Source: a virus
Direction: 5' to 3' (one strand)
DNA: 51,579 nucleotides
Virus record (IMG/VR): IMGVR_UViG_3300032047_000023
Span: 1 to 51,579 of that record
Part shown: positions 1 to 9,583 of the stretch, piece by piece
Layout of the letters: every line of letters starts with the position of its first letter
Position numbering within the stretch: position 1 is the stretch's first letter
Notes under the pieces: model-generated
Told to the model about the DNA's origin: nothing
The model's input: the letters and a program-made list of their open reading frames with translations, nothing else
Database searches by the model: none
Program-made: the position numbers and the translations under genes

Positions 1-3000
1 AATGAGAACCATCATTATAAATAGAAGTATCATCACCATCTCCTAAACGTAAAACTCTTCCGTCATTTAAACTAATGTCGTTATTAAAGTTAGCACGACC
101 ACCACTAGACATATCAAGGGTGAGGGCTGTGACTACTGTGCCGTTATCAAGTCCCTTAAGTTGTATGTCTTTATCGTTTACTAAAGAATGGATTACAAAA
201 TTGCTAGAGTCATTTCCAACTCTACCATATTCAAGCCCACCATCTCTAAAAACTATTAAACTACCATTTGCATCAAGAAACATGTTTCCTGAAGTATCCA
301 GTGTTAGGTCGCCCAATAAAGATAGTAAAGAAACTTTATTAGCGTCAGTTGTTATTGAACCAACATGATTAGAACCATTTCTAAATTTCATCATATTACG
401 ACCTGTTCCAGCCGTTCGTCTAATTTGTATTTCTCCGTCTGCGCCTATGTAAGCTGTATTATCACCAGCACCAAGAGACGTCGATGGGTTAGCTCCTATT
501 ACAACGTTACCTGATGAGTCAATGCGCATACGTTCTGTACCGCTTGTATCAAAAGTATAACTAGCACCTTCAAACTGCATTTCAGCCCATGACGCAGTTC
601 TGTCAAAAGCTCTAATAACAGAATCTGTACCTTGTATTTCTATTCTTCTACCTGCACCACCCACTGCAAACTGAGCAACTGGGTTTGTAGTGCCAATACC
701 AACGTTGCCTGATGAGTCTATGCGCATTGTCTCCCCCGACCCACCAACATTTGTAAAAACAAGAGGTGCGGCAGAAGATGATGAGGTAGCAGTTCCACTT
801 TGAATATAATTTATGCCGCCTGTGCTAACAAGCCGCATGGCAGAGTTACTGCTGGAAATATACTGCTCACCAGCGGTTGAGTTATAAACGTGCAAACCCC
901 CACTAGGCGAACTCGTCCCAATACCAAGATTGCCTGTCATTGTATCACCAGCAACATTTACATAACGTGCATCTGATGCAGTTCTTGTGTAATGATCTGC
1001 AAGAGCAAATGTACCATAAGCTACAATATCAACTACATCATTTACTGATGCACCTGATGCTAATGTAATGCTTGTACCATTTGTAGCTGTGAAGTCTGTG
1101 CCAACCAATAGTTTAACACCATTGAGATACACATCAATATAGCCAGTATCATATGTAGCGGAGAATACTGTTTGACCTGCTGTAGCTGTATATGTGGTAC
1201 GTTCTGATGTACCATTAACCGCAGAACCTGCTGACTGCCAACCACCAGAACCGTATACGTTCATGATGTTAGTTGTACTGTTAAAGTATAATGCACCTGT
1301 GATAAGAGCATCACCATCATTGTCTACTGTAGGAGCAGATGATTTAGCACCTAAGTATCTATCATCAAAGTTGTCATAAGAAGCTGCCGCATTAGTAGCA
1401 CTTGTAGCCGCAGATGTTGCAGAGTTACTTGCTGCAGTAGCTGATGAAGCCGCATTGGTTTCACTTGTAGCTGCATTCGTAGCTGAAGTAGCGGCAACAG
1501 TAGCTGAACCTAAAATACCATCTACATAAGTCTTTGTAGTAGCATCTGTGTTAGCAGTTGGCGTACCAAGACCAGTGATCTTATTGTTACCCATAGCTAA
1601 TGCACCAGACATCGTATCGCCTGTCTTAGCTACCCGTGTATCTCTTTGTGCATCTGTATATGCTTTAGTTGCTACATCTTGTGCTGATGTAGGATCACCT
1701 GCACCTGTAATCTTGTTAGTACTCATTGCGATAGCACCTGTCATCGTGCCACCAGCTTTTGGTAGTTTAGTCGCAATGGAGTTAGTTACTGTAGTGCTGA
1801 AGTCATCATCATCATTAAGAGCATCAGCTAGTTCACCTAGTGTATCTAGCCCTACACCTGCATCACCAATCAACGTAGATATTTCATCATCTACATACTT
1901 CTTAGTTGCGGCATCAAGATCATTAGTTGGTGCAGTAAGGTTTTGAATAGTAGCTGATGTACCAGCGTTCATATTTAACGTACCATCAATAGTTACGTTA
2001 GTGAATGTAGATGTACCAGATGATGCAGTTACATTACCTGTTAGGTTTCCAGTTACATTACCTGTAACATCTCCTGTTACGTTACCTGTAACATTACCAG
2101 TTAGATTACCCGTTACGTTACCTGTAATACCACCTGATGAAGTCAGTGTAGTAAATGCACCAGTAGATGCAGATGATGCACCTATTGTAGAACCGTCTAT
2201 AGAGCCACCATTGATGTCTGCAGTAGCTAGGGTAGCTTGACCTGATGTAGAGAGCGTTGTGAAGCTACCTGTGGCGGCTGTAGAAGCACCTATAACAGTA
2301 CCATCTATGTTACCGCCGTTAATGTCTACAGTAGTAAGTGTAGATGTACCAGAAGCACCTAGGGTAGTGAATGAGCCTGTGCTTGGAGTAGTTGCACCTA
2401 ATGCAGCACCATCTATCGTACCGCCATTAATATCTGCTGTGGCGGCAACTAAAGATGTATTAGCATTCAGTGTCGTAAAAGTACCTGCCGCTGGTGTAGC
2501 TGAACCAATAGTAGCATTATCAATAGCACCTGAGTTTAGGTCTGCTGATGTAATAGTTGTAGTACCTACAAGTGTTGATGTACCTGTAACACTCAAGTTA
2601 TTGTTTAGTGTAGCACTTGTAAATGTAGCAGTTGTAGGTGAAGAAGCACCTATGATAGTTCCATCAATATTACCTGCATTAATATCTACAGTAGCTATTG
2701 TAGCTGTACCTTGTAAGTGTAGATCTTTAAACTTAGCTGAACTTGAACCTAAGTCTATATCATTAGTTGTAACTGGAACTATAACACCATCTTGGAAACG
2801 TACTTGTTCTACAGCTGCTGAAGATACTTCTACAAAAACACCAACTGTATTATTGTTAGTATTTATAACAACTTTGTTTAATGCATCAACATCACCGATA
2901 AGAGGAATGTAACCACCTTCACCTGTTGAACCATCGTGCTTGTGACCACTTGATACAGCAAATGCATCACGGAGTTTGTTATACTCAGCGTTAATAGGGG

Positions 3001-3061
3001 CTGCACGAACTGTAGCTGTTGGTATTATGTCTGCTGAAGACTGTCTTACATAACCTGCCAA
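1..3061 (-). CDS. Tail fibre, N-terminal two thirds (continues at the other end of the window)
   Basis: This is the receptor-binding tail fibre, read leftward and open at position 1 after 1020 codons. The start is a TTG at 3061, with AGGAGA five bases upstream lying inside the end of the preceding tail gene. The N-terminus (around EYNKLRDAF and SGHKHDGSTGEGG) looks like a virion-attachment region. It is followed by about six degenerate repeats (D-I-N-G-G-x-I-D-G ... G-x-F-T-T-L) and a GNVTGNLTG repeat tract. Next come two MTGAxAMxxNKITG/TKxYxD modules, an Ala/Ser/Thr-rich coiled-coil stretch, a beta domain (VYLNGVKL) and MRIDSSGNVGIG repeats. The reading frame continues exactly into 51579. 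The rightward open frames across this stretch are antisense shadows of it. Confidence 0.9.
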   Translation of the reverse strand, partial: MAGYVRQSSADIIPTATVRAAPINAEYNKLRDAFAVSSGHKHDGSTGEGGYIPLIGDVDALNKVVINTNNNTVGVFVEVSSAAVEQVRFQDGVIVPVTTNDIDLGSSSAKFKDLHLQGTATIATVDINAGNIDGTIIGASSPTTATFTSATLNNNLSVTGTSTLVGTTTITSADLNSGAIDNATIGSATPAAGTFTTLNANTSLVAATADINGGTIDGAALGATTPSTGSFTTLGASGTSTLTTVDINGGNIDGTVIGASTAATGSFTTLSTSGQATLATADINGGSIDGSTIGASSASTGAFTTLTSSGGITGNVTGNLTGNVTGNVTGDVTGNVTGNLTGNVTASSGTSTFTNVTIDGTLNMNAGTSATIQNLTAPTNDLDAATKKYVDDEISTLIGDAGVGLDTLGELADALNDDDDFSTTVTNSIATKLPKAGGTMTGAIAMSTNKITGAGDPTSAQDVATKAYTDAQRDTRVAKTGDTMSGALAMGNNKITGLGTPTANTDATTKTYVDGILGSATVAATSATNAATSETNAASSATAASNSATSAATSATNAAASYDNFDDRYLGAKSSAPTVDNDGDALITGALYFNSTTNIMNVYGSGGWQSAGSAVNGTSERTTYTATAGQTVFSATYDTGYIDVYLNGVKLLVGTDFTATNGTSITLASGASVNDVVDIVAYGTFALADHYTRTASDARYVNVAGDTMTGNLGIGTSSPSGGLHVYNSTAGEQYISSSNSAMRLVSTGGINYIQSGTATSSSSAAPLVFTNVGGSGETMRIDSSGNVGIGTTNPVAQFAVGGAGRRIEIQGTDSVIRAFDRTASWAEMQFEGASYTFDTSGTERMRIDSSGNVVIGANPSTSLGAGDNTAYIGADGEIQIRRTAGTGRNMMKFRNGSNHVGSITTDANKVSLLSLLGDLTLDTSGNMFLDANGSLIVFRDGGLEYGRVGNDSSNFVIHSLVNDKDIQLKGLDNGTVVTALTLDMSSGGRANFNNDISLNDGRVLRLGDGDDTSIYNDGSH

Positions 3062-3065
3062 AGTA

Positions 3066-4607
3066 TTATCTCCTGTCGGCTGTCTCATACGTTAAGGCTA
3101 TTGCCTGTATAGTATGACTTGCGTTTGTATTATTTGTAACATAGTTTACTGAAACAGAATTACCTGATCCTGATATATTGGTGAGAGTTTTAGGGGAGGG
3201 GTTACCATCGTATATACCCCCTGCTCCGTATATAGCTGTACCATAGACTGAAGCTGCACCCTCTGTAGTAAATTCGTAGTTAGTTGGGTTAGCTGTATTT
3301 ATATCATCGTAGTCATAAGACACACCAACAAACACTTCTGTATTACCTTCAGACTTAAGGTATGTATTTACTTTGTGTACTACCTTACGTACCTCTGGAT
3401 CTTGCATGTAAAAGTAAGGGGTTTGGTATAAACTAAATATACTTTGTCCATCAAAACTGTTACCTATTTCTTGACGATGTACCTTACCAGAATTATCACC
3501 ATGTATTACATGCTCAAACTGCCCTATGTATCCACTATCAACACAGTTAGCTTCTATACCGACCAATTGACTATACTCGAAGATACTTTGTTTATTCTGA
3601 CTTTTACGGATACCACCTATCAAAGACAAAGATGATTCATTCTTAAAGAAAAATCTAAACTGTGACTTCTTCCTAAGCACTACAATAGAAATATCTATTA
3701 TCTGTTCTGATAAATAGTAATTATCGAAGATAGACTGTATTTCTTTAGATACAGTAGCAAGTTCAACATCACCAATTTTATCAGTACCAGAAATAGGACG
3801 CATACCATCAGGACCTAAAAATAGTAAGTCACCACCAAATTCTACCACAGAGTCAGGAGCAAGACAACCCATATTTGATGTAACATTTTCTAATACAAAA
3901 TTAGATATATTATTTCCAGTTAATCTTTTTATATTGTTAGCACCAAAGATATAAAGTTGATTACGAAACTTTTTAATAGCTGTTATAGTGTACCCTACAT
4001 TAATAACACCAGCACCATTAACAGGACTAAAATCAGAATAGTTAAGAGGAGAGCTAAAGTATAAATTAGAGGATTCAGAAGAATTACCACAAAGAAATAA
4101 ATGAGAAGAAAACTCTTCTGAATATTTAGGGTTGCTAGGAGCTTGAGCGTGTGTTATTTGAGAATAAGAAGTTCCATTGTAAACAGATGCTGGGTTAACT
4201 CCGTCTGTAAGTACTAAAACTTCACCTGACCAATTAAAACTATTAAACCGTATTCTACTGACATTAGATACATTAGGGCTTCCTGCAGTTGGAATAGCTA
4301 CCCAAGAGTTACCAGACTTGTTCCATTTATGTAAATAGTTAGAACCTGTTGTAGGTTTTCTACATGCAAAAATACCATCGTCTAAGTTACCATTAACTGC
4401 TACACCTAGTACAGGACCTGTACCTGGAACAGTACCATAGTCATTTGAATAACCGCTTATACGACGATAACCACCTGATAAAGCTGGTTCATAGTTTATC
4501 ATACGTATAGCACTACCTGCTAAACTAGAGGCTTGTGTTAAAGGATCAATGTTAGTTACTAAACCTCCAGAACAAACAGCTAGGTATGTACTTAGTTTAT
4601 CTGCCAT
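3066..4607 (-). CDS. Tail tube/nozzle protein (T7 gp12-like position)
   Basis: A 513-residue protein sits directly between the gp11-like adaptor, which ends at 4608, and the tail fibre. Its sequence is beta-rich and Gly/Asn/Ser-rich, with patterns such as GxVLVLTDGVNPASVYNGT and YSEEFSSHLFLCGN that suggest repeated beta-propeller-like blades, as known for podoviral nozzle proteins. No signal peptide or membrane segment is visible. It is shorter than T7 gp12 (about 790 residues), so it may be a reduced nozzle or a P22 gp10-type stabilisation protein. Function is inferred mainly from gene order and composition. Confidence 0.72.
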   Translation of the reverse strand: MADKLSTYLAVCSGGLVTNIDPLTQASSLAGSAIRMINYEPALSGGYRRISGYSNDYGTVPGTGPVLGVAVNGNLDDGIFACRKPTTGSNYLHKWNKSGNSWVAIPTAGSPNVSNVSRIRFNSFNWSGEVLVLTDGVNPASVYNGTSYSQITHAQAPSNPKYSEEFSSHLFLCGNSSESSNLYFSSPLNYSDFSPVNGAGVINVGYTITAIKKFRNQLYIFGANNIKRLTGNNISNFVLENVTSNMGCLAPDSVVEFGGDLLFLGPDGMRPISGTDKIGDVELATVSKEIQSIFDNYYLSEQIIDISIVVLRKKSQFRFFFKNESSLSLIGGIRKSQNKQSIFEYSQLVGIEANCVDSGYIGQFEHVIHGDNSGKVHRQEIGNSFDGQSIFSLYQTPYFYMQDPEVRKVVHKVNTYLKSEGNTEVFVGVSYDYDDINTANPTNYEFTTEGAASVYGTAIYGAGGIYDGNPSPKTLTNISGSGNSVSVNYVTNNTNASHTIQAIALTYETADRR

Positions 4608-5318
4608 TTAACTAAAACTCTTAGCTGTAGCATTAGAACCTTTTAATATTACAGTAGATAAAATAGAATCTTTACTATCTACAACAAGTCTTTTCATAGA
4701 CTTTATTCCTACTTTAAATTTATCTTTATGTAATTGTGCCGACTGATCATTAGACCTAAAATACATAAGGTACATCATTGCACCATCAATTATAATGTGT
4801 TTAAACCTATCAGGTATAATACAAACATCAGAGCTTAACACTAAATCACTTGGAAACTTCCAGTATTTGTACTCAACAACATAGTCTGCATCAGGTACTG
4901 GAGTAACACCAAACTTTTCTTCTTGTGTTTTATAAACATTTAAAGGTTTAGTGTAACCGCCTACACCAGAGGTATCATCATTAGCTCTACGATTTGATAA
5001 GTATTCATCGTATGATAGTGTTTTTAAAACATTTGGGTTTGTTGTATTTGTACTCTTTAAATAAAAAGATTCCCAATCAGCTTTTGAATAGTCTGATGGA
5101 AAAGCGTAAGTCTTCGTACCTACCGACAGCGTCTGTTCATAGGTTACTAACGTGAAGGGCCACTCTTGAGCCTCTTGCAGTATTTCACGTATAGAAGAGT
5201 TAATAGAATCTTTAGCTAATGACTGTACGTTTTTAGTTGTAGAAAAGTCTTCTTCATTAATTTCAACCTCGTTAAGACGACGAAGTAATTCATTAACTAG
5301 GTTTATATAAGTCGCCAT
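4608..5318 (-). CDS. Head-tail adaptor / tail tubular protein A-like
   Basis: A 236-residue protein whose N-terminus (YINLVNELLRRLNEVEI) and later motif (SINSSIREILQEAQEWPFT) are typical of the T7 gp11/P22 gp4 family. These proteins form the ring between portal and tail nozzle. The central YAFPSDYSKADWESFYL and the C-terminal helix (FKHIIIDGAMMYLMYFRS) also fit this family. It lies immediately downstream of the capsid gene in transcription order and abuts the next tail gene. No length anomaly is seen. Confidence 0.8.
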   Translation of the reverse strand: MATYINLVNELLRRLNEVEINEEDFSTTKNVQSLAKDSINSSIREILQEAQEWPFTLVTYEQTLSVGTKTYAFPSDYSKADWESFYLKSTNTTNPNVLKTLSYDEYLSNRRANDDTSGVGGYTKPLNVYKTQEEKFGVTPVPDADYVVEYKYWKFPSDLVLSSDVCIIPDRFKHIIIDGAMMYLMYFRSNDQSAQLHKDKFKVGIKSMKRLVVDSKDSILSTVILKGSNATAKSFS

Positions 5319-5348
5319 GTTATTTCCTACGAGATTTTAAATGTATAT

Positions 5349-5380
5349 AAAAGGGCTAACACTTAGTCAGCCCCTTTAAA
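5349..5380 (-). terminator. Terminator after the major capsid gene
   Basis: Read leftward, AAAGGGGCT pairs with AGCCCTTTT (one bulged G) across an 11-base loop and runs into T-rich sequence. It sits 12 bases past the capsid stop and upstream of the tail adaptor gene. It probably lowers expression of tail genes relative to capsid, as the T7 T-phi terminator does after gene 10. Confidence 0.7.
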
Positions 5381-5391
5381 GTATTTTGTTA

Positions 5392-6465
5392 TTATGCTAA
5401 GTTGTATTTAGCTGTAATCAATGCCTCTGGGCGTAAAATCTTACGTCCGTAAAGGTGCATACCACGGCAGATGTCAGCGAATGAATCTGGGTCACGATAT
5501 GTTTCTGTTTTATTGATTTGTTCTGCAGTTGCTACAGCTGAATCATGTCCAGCTACAATAGCACCGTAGTTAGCATTTTGGTTAGCTGTACCTGTTGTAC
5601 CTGCACCAGTACCTACTGATGGTAAGTTACTTGAAGTATATACACGGAAGCCGTGGAAGTTATTCAAGACTAAACCGTTGCGTAGTCCACCTGATTCACC
5701 GAAGTCTGCGTTAAATAGGCGAGAATCTTCATCACGAAGAACTTCCATAAACACAGGATCAATTACAAGCCATCTACCTGCAGTATCCACTTGGTTTTGG
5801 TCTAACAAACGACCCATACGTGCTATCAACATTGCTGGTGATACATATGCTGTCGGTAGAGCAGTTGCTCCTGGTAAACGAGCTGCAACTGGGATCGAAT
5901 GATCACCTGCTGAAGTTGTAGTAATGTTTCCGAAGTCACCTTTTTTCAGCTTGTTAGCTGCAAGTAATTCGTCTGAACCAGCAGCTGTATTAGCTTTAGT
6001 TCCATTTACTACGTTGTTTACTGTGCCTGCATTAGCGTGTAACGCAGCTTGTTTGTAACCAGTTAGGTAACCTAACACTTCTTGGTCATGCTGATCAGCC
6101 AAGCGGAAAGCCGCACGGTTTGTAGCTAAGTCCATGAAGTTTACATGTGAGTGTGCTTCTTCGATATCATCAATCTTGAAAGCAAAGTAATTAGCTTTGT
6201 CTACAACGAGTGAGAAATCTGCGTCTGCTAAATCTTGAGCAGCAATAGTTGTACCACGAGCATAAGCTGATACGCTTACCTCAGGCTCTTTTATAATTTT
6301 CACTGTATCGCCTTGTGAAGCAATCTCTCCGAAATAGTCAGAGTTAGTGATATCGCCACATACTGTGGACTTGCGGAATGCAAGTTGTACTTTTTTAGAA
6401 TAAATTACGGAACTAAAGTTACCATTCGGTAAATTTGTATATCCGCTTGCGGATGCAAAAGCCAT
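5392..6465 (-). CDS. Major capsid protein
   Basis: A 357-residue protein with the layout of an HK97-fold podoviral coat protein. An N-terminal SVIYSKKVQLAFRKSTV segment precedes beta-rich strands (GDTVKIIKEPEVSVSAYARG), and DLADADFSLVVDKANYFAFKIDD is typical of capsid proteins in this group. It lies between scaffold and tail adaptor genes. It has its own near-consensus promoter (6693-6721), a long untranslated leader and a terminator, as expected for the most abundant virion protein. The ATG at 6465 is preceded by AAGGAT about nine bases upstream. Confidence 0.93.
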   Translation of the reverse strand: MAFASASGYTNLPNGNFSSVIYSKKVQLAFRKSTVCGDITNSDYFGEIASQGDTVKIIKEPEVSVSAYARGTTIAAQDLADADFSLVVDKANYFAFKIDDIEEAHSHVNFMDLATNRAAFRLADQHDQEVLGYLTGYKQAALHANAGTVNNVVNGTKANTAAGSDELLAANKLKKGDFGNITTTSAGDHSIPVAARLPGATALPTAYVSPAMLIARMGRLLDQNQVDTAGRWLVIDPVFMEVLRDEDSRLFNADFGESGGLRNGLVLNNFHGFRVYTSSNLPSVGTGAGTTGTANQNANYGAIVAGHDSAVATAEQINKTETYRDPDSFADICRGMHLYGRKILRPEALITAKYNLA

Positions 6466-6692
6466 GATTAATATCCTTTTTGATGGTTGGCTTAATAAAT
6501 AAGATACGTAGTTGTATCTCGGTTAAGAGAACCTAATCAATCTGGATAAGGGGCTGAGTTTTCAAGGGTGCTCTTAGGTCTACTTGCCAGCTTTACTAAG
6601 AGGGCCTCTATTGTCAGGTAATTCTTAAAGATTTATTAGTGTTCTAAAGACTCAGTAAGAGTCCTCGAAGATGCCCTAGTAGGACACCAACA
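6466..6692 (-). other. Untranslated leader of the capsid gene
   Basis: About 225 bases between the capsid promoter and the capsid start codon contain no gene. The leader can form small hairpins: GACT/AGTC near 6650, GGTT/AACC near 6520-6535, and GATAC-aactac-GTATC close before the ribosome-binding site. I recognise no known riboswitch. Long structured leaders on phage capsid messages often affect stability or translation, but that is only inference here. Confidence 0.5.
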
Positions 6693-6721
6693 GTTATACC
6701 ATACTTATACTTGTCTGTCAA
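6693..6721 (-). promoter_or_regulatory. Sigma70-type promoter for the capsid gene
   Basis: Read leftward: TTGACA (6721-6716), 17-bp spacer, TATAAC (6698-6693). It lies in the gap after the scaffold gene and points into the capsid leader. The boxes are close to the bacterial housekeeping consensus. Confidence 0.85.
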
Positions 6722-6744
6722 GCACTTATTTAAGCATGTTGGTA

Positions 6745-7683
6745 TTATCTAGCTTTGCCTGATACGTCATAAATAAACTTACCACTTGACATAGCCTTTT
6801 GTATTTTATCGTAGTTTTCTTCAAAATCCCTATCGGACATCTTAGCTACTTCTGATTCTTTTATAATTGAAGCTGAACCTTCGCTATCAACAGCAGGTGT
6901 AGACCTTTTAGAAACAGTTTTAGCTGCATCTTTACTTGCTTTTTTCTTAGCTGCAATAGTCATACCATTGTCTACTTTATACAAGTCAATAACCCTTACA
7001 ACACTTGCTGCATCATCTGAGTTTTCATATAAAGCATCACGTACCCACTTAGGTTGACTTTCTACCCAATCATGGAACTTATCTGAATCACGTAACTCAT
7101 CAAAGTCTGCATGTGATTTACGTATAGTTATTTCAGCTTTAGTTCTTTCAGCTTCATAAGCTGCTTCATCAAATTCACGTAGTCTTTCTTCTGCTACTGC
7201 AAACTTTTCATCTGCTTTTTTAGAAGCAATAGTTTCAACTATAGCTGCTACGTCTGGATACTTTTCTGCCCATGCTTCAATATCTTCATCGGAAGTAGGA
7301 GCTCTAAGAGAAAGACTACTATTGTGTTCTTCTAGTGACTCTTTCCATTCTTTTTCTTTTTCAGCCATATGTCGACGGAGATCACCATAACGCTTTTTAA
7401 ATGACTTTTCTTCTCTACTTAGACCCTCATCAGACTCATCTTCTTCTTTTGATTCAGTTTGTTTTTCTTTTACTTCAGACTTTTCTGTAGTTTCTTCAAC
7501 ATCATTAGTGTTTTCTTCTTCATCTTCTATAGTTTCTTCTGCTTCATCACCTGTATGCTCAGACATTAAAGCTTTTAGTTCTTCTTCATCTTTTTTCATA
7601 CGAGATTGTTTGATTGCGTAATTAGTACCTCTTGAAATCATTGTTTCTTTAGTATCTACATTTTTTACAATTTCTTGAGCCAT
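6745..7683 (-). CDS. Capsid scaffolding protein
   Basis: A 312-residue, very acidic and helical protein with a long Glu/Asp-rich stretch (residues about 45-100) and a predicted coiled-coil middle (EKEWKESLEEHN, AVAEERLREFDEAAYEAERTKAEI). It is placed between the portal-side genes and the capsid gene. The composition and position are those of podoviral scaffold proteins, which guide procapsid assembly and then leave. No protease domain is visible. Confidence 0.8.
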   Translation of the reverse strand: MAQEIVKNVDTKETMISRGTNYAIKQSRMKKDEEELKALMSEHTGDEAEETIEDEEENTNDVEETTEKSEVKEKQTESKEEDESDEGLSREEKSFKKRYGDLRRHMAEKEKEWKESLEEHNSSLSLRAPTSDEDIEAWAEKYPDVAAIVETIASKKADEKFAVAEERLREFDEAAYEAERTKAEITIRKSHADFDELRDSDKFHDWVESQPKWVRDALYENSDDAASVVRVIDLYKVDNGMTIAAKKKASKDAAKTVSKRSTPAVDSEGSASIIKESEVAKMSDRDFEENYDKIQKAMSSGKFIYDVSGKAR

Positions 7684-7781
7684 GTTATATATCCTTTTAT
7701 TTATGTTGGGGTCAGCCGTAGCTGAGTGGCCTTAGTTATTTAGGAGTTGATGAGGGCTGCTCGCCCCCACCTTTAGTAGTA

Positions 7782-9359
7782 TTATTTCTTAGTTGGTTTA
7801 GAAGCTAATCCACCTTTGTTATACATATCTCTTGCATACTTAGGTTTAGAAACTTTAGGACTTGCCTTTGTTCTAACTGTTCTAGCTTTAGGTTTAACAG
7901 TTGATGATGATGAACTGTTAGTACGTCTTGCTCTAGCATCGTCTGTTGTATCTCTAGCATATACAGGTTTCTTAACAATAGGAGACTTACCTGCAGGTTT
8001 GTTTGAACTCATGCTAGGTCTTGCGTATACTGGAGCTTTTGAAACACCTTTAGTACGTCTTGCTCTAGCATCATCTGTGTTATCTCTAGCAGAAGTAGCT
8101 GAACGAGTTCTTGCCATTCTACGATCATCTAAACCTTTAGGAGCTGACTTTGTTGCTGCTTTATTGCCTCTAGCAAATACTCTACCATCACCTGATGATG
8201 TGTTGCTTGCCATACGGTTGCCTTTCATCATTTCAGTCATACCGTAGTTACTCATAGCCATCTTAGTTAAAGTTGTAGTTGAGTCAAAGAACCCACCTAG
8301 TTTTAAATTGTTAGACTTAGCGTATCCACCTGCAGCTTCACGTAACTTAGCAGCTTGATCTGTATAACCATGTGAATCTAGTACAGCTGCATTAGCTAAT
8401 ACTTCAGCATGCTTCTGCGTTTTAAATATCTTACCAAAAATACCTTTATCAAAAAACCCAGATACCGCACCTGCAGCTTTTTCTAAAAAGCTTTGCTCCT
8501 CATCGGTTTCACCCATATTAAGAGTATCCAAGGATTGTTCCATAAGCACAGCAGGGTCTGTGTAATCGTACTTTTTCATCCAAGCTTCTGGGTCATGTTC
8601 TGGTGGTCTTTTTCTACTACTTCCTTTTGATACAGGAACACAGGAGTTTGTAGCAGGGTCTAAGGCATAACCTTCTGGGCATTGAATAGGAGCAGGAGTA
8701 GATGTTGTATCTATAGGAGCTACTGGAGTAGGTATCTCTGGCGCACCTACTACTGTAGGAGCTGCACCAGTTGTACCGGACTCTACAGAAAACCCTGGAG
8801 TATACGTATAAGGGTTATAGCTGCTTGTTGTGCCTGTTGCGTTTAAATTAGTAGTACCGCCTACATTAAACTTACGAGGACCTGCTTGTCCTTTTACTTT
8901 AGGACCTGCATCATCATCTTTCATGTAGATACCTTTTGCTTTTAATAAATTAGATACTGAAGGGTCAGACTTAGCGGCTGCCTTTACTCGATCTATAATA
9001 CTGTTTACGTCTGAGTCTTTCATTACCATTCCACCTGTTGCATAACCATCTAGTTTCATTAAGTCTTCATCTGACACTCCCTCAGAGACTTCTTCTACAG
9101 GCTCACCACCCATACGTCCATCTTCTTCCATGTCCTCTAATCCTGCTTTAGCTTTATTTCTTAGTTTTTCAAAGTAAGCTACACCAAAGTATTTTACTAC
9201 GTCAGCAGGTACAACGTACTCACCTGACGATAACTGAGCAGACACATCGTCTCTGACATCCTCAGCATTAGAACCAGGAGGTATATCATTACCTGAAACT
9301 GGGTCTTTATCAAGACCGTCTGTAGCTAAACCACCTTCTTCATATATCTTACTATCCAT
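7782..9359 (-). CDS. Marine phage virion-cluster protein of unknown function
   Basis: A 525-residue protein. The N-terminus (residues about 15-80) has the DPVSGNDIPPGS ... VRDDVSAQLSSGEYVVPADVV pattern that I recall in many marine phages next to the portal gene. The middle is Pro/Thr-rich with a cysteine pair (QCPEGYALDPATNSCV). The C-terminal third is basic, with repeated ARDxTDDARARRT units and a final KYARDMYNKGG. Basic repeats suggest nucleic-acid or scaffold contact. It lies three bases from the neighbouring small gene. I cannot assign a biochemical role. Confidence 0.75.
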   Translation of the reverse strand: MDSKIYEEGGLATDGLDKDPVSGNDIPPGSNAEDVRDDVSAQLSSGEYVVPADVVKYFGVAYFEKLRNKAKAGLEDMEEDGRMGGEPVEEVSEGVSDEDLMKLDGYATGGMVMKDSDVNSIIDRVKAAAKSDPSVSNLLKAKGIYMKDDDAGPKVKGQAGPRKFNVGGTTNLNATGTTSSYNPYTYTPGFSVESGTTGAAPTVVGAPEIPTPVAPIDTTSTPAPIQCPEGYALDPATNSCVPVSKGSSRKRPPEHDPEAWMKKYDYTDPAVLMEQSLDTLNMGETDEEQSFLEKAAGAVSGFFDKGIFGKIFKTQKHAEVLANAAVLDSHGYTDQAAKLREAAGGYAKSNNLKLGGFFDSTTTLTKMAMSNYGMTEMMKGNRMASNTSSGDGRVFARGNKAATKSAPKGLDDRRMARTRSATSARDNTDDARARRTKGVSKAPVYARPSMSSNKPAGKSPIVKKPVYARDTTDDARARRTNSSSSSTVKPKARTVRTKASPKVSKPKYARDMYNKGGLASKPTKK

Positions 9360-9361
9360 TG

Positions 9362-9568
9362 TTAAAAAGTCTCCGTTTTCTCACCATTGATTTTATCACG
9401 TAGCATTTTTAGACTCCGTAACGCTTTTATCTCACCCTGTAACCTGTGGAGTTCTAAGGGCTCATCTCTTTGCTCTATTTGTTTGTATGCAAAGTTAATA
9501 CGTGTATCTAACTCTTTTTGAAAAGCATCATATAACACTTTGTCGTTTACTAATTGTTTTAAAATCAT
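9362..9568 (-). CDS. Small helical protein downstream of the portal
   Basis: A 68-residue, almost entirely alpha-helical protein (DAFQKELDTRINFAYKQIEQ, LQGEIKALRSLKMLRDKI) between portal and the 525-residue virion-cluster protein. Small coiled-coil proteins at this position recur in marine phages. Co-transcription with the portal suggests a role in head assembly. Function unknown. Confidence 0.7.
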   Translation of the reverse strand: MILKQLVNDKVLYDAFQKELDTRINFAYKQIEQRDEPLELHRLQGEIKALRSLKMLRDKINGEKTETF

Positions 9569-9583
9569 TAGAGTTCCTATTTT

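Noticed and set aside
1-2912. Rightward open frames of 60-217 residues across the fibre region
   Set aside because: They are antisense to the continuous leftward fibre frame, and their Val/Pro/Ser-rich sequences are what the repeated fibre codons give when read backwards.
7782-9359. Capsid protease between portal and scaffold
   Set aside because: No Ser/His/Asp or other protease motif; the sequence is low complexity with basic repeats. The only protease folds are in the 37-40 kb module.
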